Source: Dyadobacter tibetensis Y620-1
GTDB lineage: Bacteria > Bacteroidota > Bacteroidia > Cytophagales > Spirosomataceae
Reading direction: 5' to 3'
NCBI RefSeq assembly: GCF_000566685.1
Contig: NZ_AZQN01000012.1
Span: 16,019 to 80,018, forward strand
DNA length: 64,000 nucleotides
A model generated the notes under the pieces. That model saw nothing but the letters and a program-made list of their open reading frames with translations, made no database searches and was not told where the DNA came from. Shown one piece after another: positions 25,848-35,282 of the stretch. Position 1 is the stretch's first letter. Every line of letters starts with the position of its first letter. The position numbers and the translations under genes were made by a program.

Positions 25848-26108
25848 TCATTCACTCGACTGAGCTTTCTCATCATTCAATTCCTGAAAACCCATGTTAA
25901 ACTTGACCGAGCGTTCATAATAGTAAGTACGCCGACTATGGCAAAAAACAATCGGGGCTCCCATTTCACGCATAACGCCTAGGTATTCGTGCAAAGCTCT
26001 TTTTGAGATATTTAACTTTGCGGCCAAATCAGCGGGAGAACCTGTTGCCTTTCTGCTAATCAATCGATGAAGCCGATCCAACCTTTCGATATATTTTGTC
26101 AAGTCCAT
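25848..26108 (-). CDS. Small HTH-domain protein, probable regulator of the peptide locus
   Basis: 86 residues from the ATG at 26108 (MDLTKYIERLDRLHRLI); a further ATG four codons upstream is possible. A winged helix-turn-helix of the HTH_11/DeoR-like type covers about residues 5-65: LHRLISRKATGSPADLAAKL, then NISKRALHEYLGVMREMGAP for the recognition region, then the wing IVFCHSRRTYYYE. No effector domain, so it may act as a simple DNA binder. Similar short proteins occur at the edge of leader-peptide loci in Bacteroidota. It is the first gene of the strand block, 137 bases ahead of the glycosyltransferase. Confidence 0.82.
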   Translation of the reverse strand: MDLTKYIERLDRLHRLISRKATGSPADLAAKLNISKRALHEYLGVMREMGAPIVFCHSRRTYYYERSVKFNMGFQELNDEKAQSSE

Positions 26109-26120
26109 ATAGAATTTCAA

Positions 26121-27144
26121 GTCTAGTTTTCAAAACTTTGCTACATTTTTTACGAAAAATGATTCCAACTATACTCGAACGCTCCGCTCACCAGGCTTCC
26201 ATACTTGTGGCGGGGGCATTCATTGTACATATCTAGGACACATAATAATAAATTGCTACATTAAGTTATTAATTCATACAATAATTAGTAGTTACAATAG
26301 GACTAAATAAAGGATTTATAGGGAGGTGTAAAATGAAAGGTGTATTTCGGAAAGAAATCCCCTTTTTCTGCGGCCGTACCTGTCCAGGCAGTCCCTGCCT
26401 AAGATATCCAATTTAATGCCGATCCGATTACAATAATTTTTCACACGCTCCGAGGTTAAATCAACCCATCAGCGATTTCCTGACTGGAAAAAACCCTGGC
26501 AACAAGCAGCAACACCTCCCCTTCGCGGCAAGTAAGTGAGTTGAGTTTGTTATTTTCCTACGTTTCCATACAAGTAGTTTGAACATTTATGTTCATTAAG
26601 TATCAAAAATAAATTGTCCAGATCCATACATTTTTTTGATCATATTTATATTATAATGTATTTTTCTAGCAACTTATATACAATTGCAATAATATACAAT
26701 AATTAATTAAAAATACTCAATTGATTAATCATACACACATCAAAGCCTATATTATGAAGACAAACCATCGCTTTTCAGCATTGCCTTGTTTCCATTCCGC
26801 ATCCTTTCAACCAATTATGATCCACAAGCCTCACATTCTTCCGGGTTGACAATTGTAGATTAAATGTCTGAAAGATTATCTCTCCGATCGGTAGATTTGC
26901 TAGGGTGCTCGGCTAACTGAATGTCATTCCATTTTTGCAAGAACAGCCGTATTATTGCTTGACATCTGCCGGTTTTGCTCTTTCTCTTCTGTGGTCAACG
27001 CTGTACCCTACTATTCGAAGTCTTTCATCATGTAAAATCAAGACTTTCCCGGGTAGGATAAAGTCCGAAGTCCTCGAAGCGCAATCCTTTTAAAATAATT
27101 CAGGAAGGTTATAAAATAAAAATGAGCGAGCAGCCCGCCACTTC
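26121..27144. other. Kilobase gap between the peptide locus and pyrD
   Basis: About 1 kb, AT-rich in the middle, without a long open frame. The only coding-like signal is a 27-codon plus-strand frame at 26333-26416 preceded by GGGAGGTG six bases ahead of its ATG, encoding a peptide with CGRTCPGSPC. No tRNA, hairpin terminator or insertion sequence was recognised. It may mark the edge of an acquired segment. Confidence 0.4.
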
Positions 27145-27156
27145 ATGCGAACATCC

Positions 27157-27164
27157 TATTTTTG
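27157..27164 (+). promoter_or_regulatory. TAnnTTTG -7 box of pyrD
   Basis: TATTTTTG ends five bases before the ATG at 27169, the arrangement typical of Bacteroidota housekeeping promoters with a nearly leaderless message. It supports 27169 rather than 27145 as the start. No clear -33 TTG partner was found. Confidence 0.65.
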
Positions 27165-27168
27165 CATC

Positions 27169-28200
27169 ATGTATAAACTATTGATCTCTCCGATACTCTT
27201 TTTATTCGATGCCGAGCGTGTGCATCACTTCGTTTGTGACGCCCTGCATGTTGCATTCAAGATCCCCTTTGTTCCTGAGCTGATGCGCAAGCTATATACC
27301 TTTGAACACCCGGACCTGGTGCAAGAAGTTGCAGGACTAAGGTTTCGTAACCCCGTGGGACTCGCTGCCGGATTCGATAAAAATGCCGAAATGGTCGATC
27401 AGCTGGAAGCGCTGGGATTTGGTTTTATCGAAATAGGAACGGTAACTCCCCGCCCTCAGCCAGGCAACGAAAAACCCAGGCTCTTCAGGGTAAAGCAAGA
27501 CCAGGGACTGATCAATCGCATGGGTTTTAATAACAAGGGGGCAGCGGTAGCAGCTGCCAAATTGAAATACAGAAAATCTAAAATCCTGATAGGCGGAAAT
27601 ATTGGCAAAAACAAGGATACTCCCAACGATCAGGCATTGAGCGATTACTTGATCTGCTTTAGGGAATTGTTTGATGTAGTAGACTATTTTGTCGTAAACG
27701 TAAGTTCACCAAATACTCCCGGACTAAGGGACTTGCAAGAAAAGGAACCATTGATGGCACTTTTGCAGACCTTGCAAACCAAGAATAAGGAACGGATGGC
27801 TCCCAAACCTATCTTCCTCAAAATAGCTCCGGACCTGACCGATAGCCAGCTAGACGACATTATTGAGATCGTAACCCATACGGGTATTGCCGGGGTCATC
27901 GCTACCAACACCACCATCAGCAGGGCCAACCTCCGCACCCCCCAAACAGAAATTGACCGCATTGGTGCGGGTGGACTGAGTGGGCAACCGCTCAAACATA
28001 GAGCAACGGAAGTTATTCGTTATCTTTGCGAGAAGTCGGGAAATGCATTTCCTGTTATTGGAGTTGGTGGAATAGCCTCTCCAGAAGATGCTAAAGATAA
28101 GATGAAAGCAGGTTCTAAGTTGGTTCAACTGTACTCCGGATTTATCTTTGAAGGCCCAGGAGTAGTGAAAAGAATATGTAAATCATTGATTCGTTCATGA
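27169..28200 (+). CDS. pyrD: Quinone-dependent dihydroorotate dehydrogenase
   Basis: 343 residues from the ATG at 27169 (MYKLLISPILFLFDAERVHH). The earlier frame start at 27145 would lie upstream of the promoter box. Class 2 features: N-terminal helical membrane-binding extension (1-40), GLAAGFDKNAEMVDQL flavin and substrate region, GFGFIEIGTVTP, NRMGFNNKG, the catalytic serine in VNVSSPNTPGLRDLQ, KIAPDLTD, GVIATNTT, GGLSGQPL and the FMN-binding VGVGGIASPEDAKDKMKAG. It oxidises dihydroorotate to orotate with quinone in pyrimidine synthesis at the inner membrane. Complete and typical. Confidence 0.97.
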   Translation: MYKLLISPILFLFDAERVHHFVCDALHVAFKIPFVPELMRKLYTFEHPDLVQEVAGLRFRNPVGLAAGFDKNAEMVDQLEALGFGFIEIGTVTPRPQPGNEKPRLFRVKQDQGLINRMGFNNKGAAVAAAKLKYRKSKILIGGNIGKNKDTPNDQALSDYLICFRELFDVVDYFVVNVSSPNTPGLRDLQEKEPLMALLQTLQTKNKERMAPKPIFLKIAPDLTDSQLDDIIEIVTHTGIAGVIATNTTISRANLRTPQTEIDRIGAGGLSGQPLKHRATEVIRYLCEKSGNAFPVIGVGGIASPEDAKDKMKAGSKLVQLYSGFIFEGPGVVKRICKSLIRS

Positions 28201-28259
28201 CCTTTTTTCGTTAAGCAAACAGCACTTCACACAATTTTGAATATGACCGCTGCAGATAA

Positions 28260-30854
28260 ATGTCCATAAATAAGCCAAGAACAAGCAATAACAGAAAGAA
28301 ATCGGAAGAATCCTCGGAAAACCGTCGACAACTTTTTATCGACTGGGATCAGGCATTTACGAGCCCTAAAAGTACCTTAGCCTGGGGCATGTTTTTTATT
28401 TTACTAGCCCTGCTACTAGAGGTTTCTTTCGCTTCTCATATTTTCACCGGCCTTACCGACCAAAGTGTGGTAGATGGACTGAGCCAGCTCTCGATACGAG
28501 ATGCAGGCAAGCAGACCAGGAACGTTCTGGGGGTGTTGGGGGCTACCATCTCGCATATTTTTGTATATAGATGGTTTGGGCTGGGTTCATTGCTTATTCC
28601 CATATTGGCCTTCGTGGCGGGATGGAAGATTGCCTTTGGTAAGGAGCTGGCACCCATTGCACGCACAACCAAAGAGGTGATTTTCTTTACCATCTGGATC
28701 AGTACCCTGATGGGCTATCTGGTAATGATGAGTGGTACGGAGAATAACCTAAGCTTTCTGGCAGGTGGGATGGGATATGCGCTTAATCTGTATCTTTTCG
28801 ATTGGTTGAAATGGGGCAGTATTATACCTATCATTTTCTCTCTCTTTGTATTCGCTGTTTATTTCTACGATGCCAAAGAACGTTACGAGGCATGGGTAGA
28901 GAAGAATCGGGAAAAAGAAGCGGAAACCCTCGCCAACCCTGCTGCCGAGGCGGCAGAAAGTACTACCGAATCTACTTCTGCAAATAAGGAATATCAGTCT
29001 ATCGTCGACCAGACTTATGACGATGAGCCTCCATTGGTAAACCTGGAGACAGAAGAGGAAGCTGATAAGTCGGAACCCTTAACATCGGATAGCGAAGACA
29101 CTGAATTAGAAGACAGAGATGATGAAGTGAAGGAAGAGCCGGTATCCGAGCCATCGGCTGGCACCAATCAGGCCGACGACGAATTCATGGATCCTCCTAC
29201 CCTTACTGCGATCCCTTCAAAAAAGAAAGATGTAGAACTCCAGCTTGAACTAGAAATGGAGAACACACCTGTGACTCTCCCCCTGAGCCAGCATCCGGTA
29301 GAAGAAGAAGACGCAAACGCTTCCATTTTAAGGGAGTTCGGGCAGTATGACCCTACTTTAGACCTCCCACAGTACCAATTTCCGGGTACCGACCTTCTCA
29401 ATGATGCCGTCGACAACCAAGAAAAAGTAACTCAGGAGGAATTGGAAAGTAACAAAATTCGTATTGTTGAAACCCTGGGGAGTTATGGAATTAATATATC
29501 TAAAATAAAGGCGACCATCGGGCCCACTGTCACCTTATATGAGATTATCCCGGAAGCGGGCGTGAGAATATCTAAAATTAAGAACCTGGAAGGCGACATT
29601 GCCCTTAGCCTGGCTGCCCTTGGGATACGCATCATTGCCCCTATGCCCGGTAGAGGAACCATAGGTATAGAAGTCCCTAACAAGAACAGAGAAACGGTAT
29701 TCATCCATTCGGTCTTATCTAACGAACGTTTCCAGAAATCGACCTATGACCTTCCCGTCATATTAGGGAAAACTATTTCTAATGAGATCCATATCGCTGA
29801 TCTAGCCAAGATGCCCCACTTGCTTATGGCCGGGGCTACAGGACAAGGGAAGTCAGTTGGTCTCAATGTGATTCTGGCATCTTTAATATATAAGAAGCAC
29901 CCGGCAGAACTAAAATTTGTATTGGTAGACCCTAAAAAGGTAGAACTTACCCTTTTCAATAAGCTGGAAAGACATTTTCTGGCCAAATTGCCAAATTCGG
30001 AAGAAGCCATTATTACAGATACAAAGAAGGTGATATTCACCCTGAACTCCTTATGCATAGAAATGGACAACCGCTACGATTTGCTAAAAGAGGCGGCCGT
30101 ACGAAACTTAAAGGAATATAATGCCAAATTTGCTCAACGACGTCTCAGTCCGGAGAAGGGTCATAAATTCCTGCCATATATTGTATTAGTAATCGATGAG
30201 CTCGCCGATTTGATGATGACTGCAGGGAAAGAGGTAGAAACGCCTATAGCGAGGCTGGCACAGCTGGCAAGGGCCGTAGGAATTCACCTGGTCGTGGCTA
30301 CACAACGACCCTCGGTAAAGGTCATAACCGGTCTGATCAAGGCTAATTTTCCCGCCAGACTTTCCTTTAGGGTGACTTCCAGCATTGACTCCCGAACCAT
30401 TTTAGACGCAGGTGGTGCCGAACAGCTTGTAGGGCAGGGAGATATGCTCTTATCTATCAATTCGGAAGTGATCAGGTTACAATGCCCCTTTATTGATACA
30501 AGGGAAATCGAAGATGTCTGCGACTTTATTGGAACACAACGAGGATATAGTGATGCCTATGCCTTGCCAGAATATGAAGATGAAGACGGTTCCGATGGTA
30601 AAGGCGAAATTAACACGGATGATTTTGACGCCTTATTACCCGAAGCAGCCCGGCTTATCGTAAACCACCAGCAGGGAAGTACTTCATTGATACAAAGAAA
30701 AATGAAACTGGGCTATAACCGTGCTGGACGCATCATGGATCAGTTGGAAATGATTGGCGTGGTGGGGCCGTTTACAGGTAGCAAGGCCAGGGATGTAATG
30801 TTCCACGACCTGTCTGGCCTGGAAGAGCACCTCAGGGTAATGGGCATTAGCTAA
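28260..30854 (+). CDS. ftsK: DNA translocase FtsK/SpoIIIE
   Basis: 864 residues. Four or five N-terminal TM helices (about 38-200), an acidic, low-complexity linker (about 215-360, rich in Glu, Asp and Ser), the alpha domain, then the RecA-like motor with Walker A GATGQGKSVGLN, Walker B YIVLVIDELADLMM, VVATQRPSVKVITGLIKANF and SRTILDAGGAEQLVGQGDML, ending in a gamma winged-helix domain (LIQRKMKLGYNRAGRIMDQL) that reads KOPS-like sequences. It pumps chromosome DNA through the closing septum and activates dimer resolution. Followed by a LolA-like gene, a frequent neighbour pair in Bacteroidota. Confidence 0.97.
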   Translation: MSINKPRTSNNRKKSEESSENRRQLFIDWDQAFTSPKSTLAWGMFFILLALLLEVSFASHIFTGLTDQSVVDGLSQLSIRDAGKQTRNVLGVLGATISHIFVYRWFGLGSLLIPILAFVAGWKIAFGKELAPIARTTKEVIFFTIWISTLMGYLVMMSGTENNLSFLAGGMGYALNLYLFDWLKWGSIIPIIFSLFVFAVYFYDAKERYEAWVEKNREKEAETLANPAAEAAESTTESTSANKEYQSIVDQTYDDEPPLVNLETEEEADKSEPLTSDSEDTELEDRDDEVKEEPVSEPSAGTNQADDEFMDPPTLTAIPSKKKDVELQLELEMENTPVTLPLSQHPVEEEDANASILREFGQYDPTLDLPQYQFPGTDLLNDAVDNQEKVTQEELESNKIRIVETLGSYGINISKIKATIGPTVTLYEIIPEAGVRISKIKNLEGDIALSLAALGIRIIAPMPGRGTIGIEVPNKNRETVFIHSVLSNERFQKSTYDLPVILGKTISNEIHIADLAKMPHLLMAGATGQGKSVGLNVILASLIYKKHPAELKFVLVDPKKVELTLFNKLERHFLAKLPNSEEAIITDTKKVIFTLNSLCIEMDNRYDLLKEAAVRNLKEYNAKFAQRRLSPEKGHKFLPYIVLVIDELADLMMTAGKEVETPIARLAQLARAVGIHLVVATQRPSVKVITGLIKANFPARLSFRVTSSIDSRTILDAGGAEQLVGQGDMLLSINSEVIRLQCPFIDTREIEDVCDFIGTQRGYSDAYALPEYEDEDGSDGKGEINTDDFDALLPEAARLIVNHQQGSTSLIQRKMKLGYNRAGRIMDQLEMIGVVGPFTGSKARDVMFHDLSGLEEHLRVMGIS

Positions 30855-30962
30855 GATATACCCTCTACCCATTAAACCTTCGTGCAACAAAATCGTCCAA
30901 ATACATACCGAGCAATCAATACTTGCGTTTTATAACATTGACAAAAAGGAACCCACTAACAA

Positions 30963-31613
30963 ATGAAGCATTTGAAAATTAAGACCATTGCCCTATTTTT
31001 CAGCCTGATATCTCTAAGTTTTTTAGCGGAGTCTAAGGCTCAGTCTGACAAAAAATCGACCGCTATCTTGGATGCCATGAGCAGCAAGTATCAGAACATG
31101 AAGTCTTTTAAAGCGCTCTTCACCTATACCCCAGAGGGTGGCAAAGCTCTAAAAGGTGATGTTACCGTAAAAGGATCTAAATACCGGCTAAAGATAGCAG
31201 GGCAGGAAATCTATAACGATGGTAAACTTATGGCAACCTATATCAAGGAAACCAACGAGGTGAATCTTCAGGATTTCGATCCGGCCGAGGCTGGGGAATT
31301 GGATCCTACCAAAATATATAGCGCATATAAAAATGGCTATAAACATGCCTTTATTAAGGAAACGAAACAAGGAGGTAAAACGCTGGAGATGGTGCAGCTT
31401 ATATCGACCAACAAAAATAGTCAGGTGGCACGTGTAGAACTCCTGATCGATAAGGCAGACAAGACCATAAAAAACTGGAAGATCTTTCAAAAAAATGGCA
31501 GTAATGTGACTTATACCGTAGATCAGTTTCAGCCGAATTTGGCGGTGGCAGATAGCTATTTTAGTTTTAACAGCAAACAATATCCAGGAGTAGAAGTGGT
31601 GGATTTGAGATAA
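30963..31613 (+). CDS. LolA-like outer-membrane lipoprotein carrier protein
   Basis: 216 residues with a signal peptide ending ESKAQ. The mature protein has the LolA/LolB half-open barrel pattern: AILDAMSSKYQNMKSFKALF, then alternating strands KALKGDVTVKGSKYRLKIAG, QEIYNDGKLMATYIKETNEV and the closing FQPNLAVADSYFSFNSKQYP. Bacteroidota LolA-type proteins of this kind typically sit behind ftsK. Expected role: ferry lipoproteins across the periplasm. It lies 108 bases after ftsK and is followed directly by a strong terminator. Confidence 0.88.
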   Translation: MKHLKIKTIALFFSLISLSFLAESKAQSDKKSTAILDAMSSKYQNMKSFKALFTYTPEGGKALKGDVTVKGSKYRLKIAGQEIYNDGKLMATYIKETNEVNLQDFDPAEAGELDPTKIYSAYKNGYKHAFIKETKQGGKTLEMVQLISTNKNSQVARVELLIDKADKTIKNWKIFQKNGSNVTYTVDQFQPNLAVADSYFSFNSKQYPGVEVVDLR

Positions 31614-31627
31614 TCCTTTAACTTTTA

Positions 31628-31678
31628 CCATAAAAAAAATAGGGCTGCACCAACCGGGCAGCCCTATTTTTTTTATGG
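31628..31678 (+). terminator. Perfect 21-bp inverted-repeat terminator, bidirectional
   Basis: Left arm 31628-31648 and right arm 31658-31678 are exact complements (GC core TAGGGCTGC / GCAGCCCTA, flanked by A and T runs), loop nine bases. A-run plus T-run on either side make it work for both the LolA-like gene and the convergent gene ending at 31689. Confidence 0.93.
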
Positions 31679-31688
31679 TCTGACAGCG

Positions 31689-33065
31689 CTACTTCTCCAT
31701 CGCCATTTTAAGGGCCGAGGTAGTCGTGTAATATTTTGAAATCATATTGGGTACCTCCCAATCTGGCAGCTTACCTTCTTTCAGATATTCCATATACTTG
31801 TTGGCCACTTGAGCAAAATGCGCTTCATGTCCGTTGTCGTACTTTTCTGGTATAATCAGCTCCCAACCCTTGGTAATTTTCTTCAAGGCTATTCCCGGGA
31901 ACTTGGCTTCAATTGCCTTGAAACTTTCTTCAACCTTTTTCAAATAATCTTCTTCCTTCGAAACCGTCTCAATGTAAAGAACAGGCTTATAGTTCTGTTC
32001 CTTCCCCTGACGCACAACCAAGTTGGCTTTCGAACCTTTCATGATGGAATAATGCGTATCGCCTGTTCCTTCCGGAGCCTGGTATTTCCAATAGACTGCC
32101 ACGCGTGCATTTACCCCTTTCAGGGCGTAAGTCATTTCTCCATTGGCATACACATTCAGTAATGAGTCCTTCACATCCTTTTGCAAAAACTCAGGGTAAG
32201 TATCGCTCTTGGTTACCGTTTTAAACTGAGATGGCGTCAATTGAGTAGGGATGCGCTTGGCAGAATGCAAGGCTATATCTTTCTGATAATCTATTTTTTC
32301 GTTAGGGAAACAACTCCACTGAACCAAATCTACCAAATGGCTAGTCACATCGACCATTCCCTCACCTTGCTGCTTGGTATCGAAAAACCAGGTAGGACGC
32401 ACTAATGGTTCCCCAGAAATGTATTTGAAAAAATGATGTACGCTTTCTTTAATTACGGCAGGATTTTCAGGAGTACCCTTCTGCATCTCCCCAAATATTT
32501 CGGGAATGGCTGCCAGTTCCCGCTGGAGGGTATTGGTGATTTCATAACGCTCCGTCATGATATCGTAAAGCAGAACATTATTTTTTTCTGCACTGCTAAA
32601 AGCCTCTTGTAGTAATTCGAATCCTTCGCTGTCAATAGCCATGGGCTTATCAGCGAGCACATTTAATCCGGCATCTACCGATTTTTTGATAATATCCGTT
32701 TTTTTCTGGTTATTCCCAGCCAAAACCACGACATTTCCCTTTTTTTCCTGCAACATTTTTTCAAGGAAATCATCTCCCTTATACACTTCTTCTGCCCAGG
32801 AGGTTGGCTCTTCCGGACGGCTGTTATACTTATCTATTTTATCTAGATAAGCCTGTACATCGGGACCATCCGTGGCATAAACATGGACCACGGAGTCAAC
32901 GTCGGCATACATAGACTTTTGTACCAAAGCGGCATGAAAATGCCCTGGCTCTACTACTATCAGGCTAAGGGGCTTTTTGTCCTGCCCTACCTCTTTCGAT
33001 GAATTACATCCTTGATTCAATACGAACATACTGCCAAGTGCAGCGGTTAAAAGTTTTGCCTTCAT
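31689..33065 (-). CDS. Gfo/Idh/MocA-type oxidoreductase, lipoprotein form
   Basis: 458 residues. Lipoprotein signal with lipobox NQGC (Cys20). The Rossmann part lacks the usual GxGxxG opening and instead starts LSLIVVEPGHFHAALVQKSM, as in a distinct Bacteroidota subgroup; later KGNVVVLAGNNQKKTDII, LADKPMAIDSEGFELL and VHHFFKYISGEPLVRP match, and the C-terminal half is the putative oxidoreductase C-terminal domain. An NAD(P)-linked sugar dehydrogenase or glycosidase-like activity is the family expectation, anchored in the periplasm here. Convergent with the LolA gene across the terminator; probably the last gene of the amino-sugar region on this strand. Confidence 0.85.
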   Translation of the reverse strand: MKAKLLTAALGSMFVLNQGCNSSKEVGQDKKPLSLIVVEPGHFHAALVQKSMYADVDSVVHVYATDGPDVQAYLDKIDKYNSRPEEPTSWAEEVYKGDDFLEKMLQEKKGNVVVLAGNNQKKTDIIKKSVDAGLNVLADKPMAIDSEGFELLQEAFSSAEKNNVLLYDIMTERYEITNTLQRELAAIPEIFGEMQKGTPENPAVIKESVHHFFKYISGEPLVRPTWFFDTKQQGEGMVDVTSHLVDLVQWSCFPNEKIDYQKDIALHSAKRIPTQLTPSQFKTVTKSDTYPEFLQKDVKDSLLNVYANGEMTYALKGVNARVAVYWKYQAPEGTGDTHYSIMKGSKANLVVRQGKEQNYKPVLYIETVSKEEDYLKKVEESFKAIEAKFPGIALKKITKGWELIIPEKYDNGHEAHFAQVANKYMEYLKEGKLPDWEVPNMISKYYTTTSALKMAMEK

Positions 33066-33177
33066 TCTATTTTGTTTGGATTACAAATAATCAATCTAGC
33101 CGACGGACCAGACCTTTTAATTAAGTGTTAATTTCAATCTAAAAATTACTTAAAAATCTAGTCCAGGAACATGGGAC

Positions 33178-33969
33178 TCACTTAAAAGACGAGACTTTGG
33201 ATAGTTTACCTGCACTGTCGGCATCAATAAATAATAGGGCATTGGGATGTTGGGTCAAAATCGTAGAGGGATAGGTCTCCTGGACATCTTCTTCCAAGGT
33301 GTTTTTTATGGCCGTTGCTTTGTTGGCACCAGGAACAATACCGAATACGTAGCGTGCCTTCATTAAGGCCGGGATGGTAACCGTTAATGCATGGCGTGGT
33401 ACTAGTTCCAGGCTAGGAAAGCACTGATCATTAACTTGCTGCTGCCGGCAAGGGGTATCTAGCTCAACCACTTTTACCGTAGCTTTATCTTCGAAAAATG
33501 CGACATGGGGGTCATTGAATGCGAGGTGGCAGTTCTCGCCTATACCCAGGCAGACGATATCAACCGGGTATTTCTGCAGAAGGGCAGCATAGCGTTCACA
33601 CTCCTGATGGCTGTCGGCTGTATTCCCGTCCAGATAATACACCTGCTCTATGGGTACCAGATCGAAGAGCCGATCTTTCAAAAACTTTCCAAATGCCTGG
33701 GGAGCGTTGGGAGCTAAACCGATGTACTCATCCATATGAAAAGCTCTTATTCGGCTCCAGTCAATGCGCGCATCCTGGCTTAAGGCCTGTAAAAACTCGT
33801 TTTGCGAGGGGGCAGATGCGAATATTATGTTGACCGCAGGCTGTTGAGCCTGGAGGGTCTGGATCTGGCTGGCTACTAACATGGCTGCCTCTACGCCCAT
33901 CTCATGGCGATTGGGAAGTATACGAACCTGCAATTGGTCTACAGTAAAAGCGGAGACTTCTTTTTCCAT
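33178..33969 (-). CDS. nagB: Glucosamine-6-phosphate deaminase (NagB family)
   Basis: 263 residues. NagB/6-phosphogluconolactonase fold with RIRAFHMDEYIGL (active-site Asp), VDIVCLGIGENCHLAFNDP (catalytic His; the usual GIGEDGHIAF has NC for DG here) and the ring-opening region HALTVTIPALMKARYVFGIVPGANKATAIKNTL. It converts glucosamine 6-phosphate to fructose 6-phosphate and ammonia. It follows nagA by 32 bases on the same strand, an operon pair that completes GlcNAc catabolism. A second, more canonical copy lies at 51361. Because of the altered loop its activity or specificity might differ. Confidence 0.87.
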   Translation of the reverse strand: MEKEVSAFTVDQLQVRILPNRHEMGVEAAMLVASQIQTLQAQQPAVNIIFASAPSQNEFLQALSQDARIDWSRIRAFHMDEYIGLAPNAPQAFGKFLKDRLFDLVPIEQVYYLDGNTADSHQECERYAALLQKYPVDIVCLGIGENCHLAFNDPHVAFFEDKATVKVVELDTPCRQQQVNDQCFPSLELVPRHALTVTIPALMKARYVFGIVPGANKATAIKNTLEEDVQETYPSTILTQHPNALLFIDADSAGKLSKVSSFK

Positions 33970-34001
33970 TATATAATTATAAAAATTGAACTACTTAAGA
34001 C

Positions 34002-35183
34002 TTACTTATTCTCCTGAAACACCACGCTTCCTTCCACCATGGTCATTTGAACCCGAATGTCTTGATCGAAAATGACGATGTCGGCATCTTTTCCTTGTAC
34101 CAAAGATCCCTTTTTCTGATCTACTCCCATCATACGAGCTGGGCTTAGGCTCATCATTCGAACGGCATCTAACAGTGAAACATCGGCTTGCTGCACCATG
34201 GTGCGAACCAAACGATCGGCAGTTGCCACACTACCGGCGAAAGAGGAACGATCGGGCATCTTCGCTACACCATCTTCCACCAACACCCGCACACCTCCTT
34301 TGACGGACCCAAGAATACTATCCCCCTCGGGCATACCTGCTGCTCGCATGGCGTCGGTAATCAGGGCAATCCGGTCCACCCCTTTTACCTTGCATATTAA
34401 TTTGAGCAAAGGGGGCGGCAGGTGAGTCCCGTCAGCTATTATTTCTACGTCCATATCCAGCAATAGGGCACTTTCGATCGTACCCGCATAGCGGTAGGCA
34501 TTTTTACGGGTAACTCCCGACATGGCCGAATATAGGTGGGTTGCCAGGGAATAGCCATTTTCGAACGCCTCCAAAACCTCATCGTAAAGGGCGTCGGTAT
34601 GGGCTATAGCAGCCAAGATTCCTTTTTCCCTTAAACGCCGACCAAAATCGATGGCTCCTGGAAGTTCCGGTGCGGCGCTCCAACGGGAAATATTATTGGA
34701 GTGTGCCAGAATCTCTTCATATTCCTTAGGATCGGGATTCCGGATATAACGCGGATCCTGGGCTCCACGTTGGCTAAGTGCAAAATAAGGTCCCTCCAGG
34801 TGCATGCCCAGGAAGCGAGCTCCCCGCGTATTGGCATCGGACGCAGACTGGTACATGTCCAATGTATTGAGTAAATCCTCCTTTTCACTGGTTAGCGTGG
34901 TAGGTACCATGGCGGTTGTTCCGTAAGCTGCATGCTTCTCCGCAATTTTCAGAAATGCTTCCAGAGTACCATCCATGAAATCGTAGCCTCCTCCACCATG
35001 AATATGAATATCAATAAACCCTGGAGCAACATAGTGCCCACCAGCGTCAATCACTTCCGCTCCCGGAACCGATAAATCATGGGCAGAAACCTGTTCTATG
35101 GTCCCTTCGTTCAGCACGATCGTTCCATTTCGGATGGCTCGAAAAGGGGTTATTATGGTTCCATTAATTATTTTAGTTTTCAT
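34002..35183 (-). CDS. nagA: N-acetylglucosamine-6-phosphate deacetylase
   Basis: 393 residues, amidohydrolase superfamily. Metal and substrate motifs: GFIDIHIHGGGGYDFMDGT (HxH), GMHLEGPYFALSQRGAQDP (the metal-ligand Glu), AAIAHTDA and ATHLYSAMSGVTRKN (His ligands), and the catalytic Asp in IALITDAMRAAGMPEG. It removes the acetyl group from GlcNAc-6-phosphate, giving the substrate for NagB encoded next. Preceded by the MFS transporter gene about 100 bases upstream on the same strand, so the three may be co-transcribed. No kinase for free GlcNAc is visible nearby. Confidence 0.95.
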   Translation of the reverse strand: MKTKIINGTIITPFRAIRNGTIVLNEGTIEQVSAHDLSVPGAEVIDAGGHYVAPGFIDIHIHGGGGYDFMDGTLEAFLKIAEKHAAYGTTAMVPTTLTSEKEDLLNTLDMYQSASDANTRGARFLGMHLEGPYFALSQRGAQDPRYIRNPDPKEYEEILAHSNNISRWSAAPELPGAIDFGRRLREKGILAAIAHTDALYDEVLEAFENGYSLATHLYSAMSGVTRKNAYRYAGTIESALLLDMDVEIIADGTHLPPPLLKLICKVKGVDRIALITDAMRAAGMPEGDSILGSVKGGVRVLVEDGVAKMPDRSSFAGSVATADRLVRTMVQQADVSLLDAVRMMSLSPARMMGVDQKKGSLVQGKDADIVIFDQDIRVQMTMVEGSVVFQENK

Positions 35184-35282
35184 GAATTTATAATTAGATA
35201 TACAAGCCTTTCGGCAAAAAATGTAGTGATCCCTCCCTTTCGTTTTTAAGCCGGGTAAACCTTCAGCTACAGGACTTATGCT

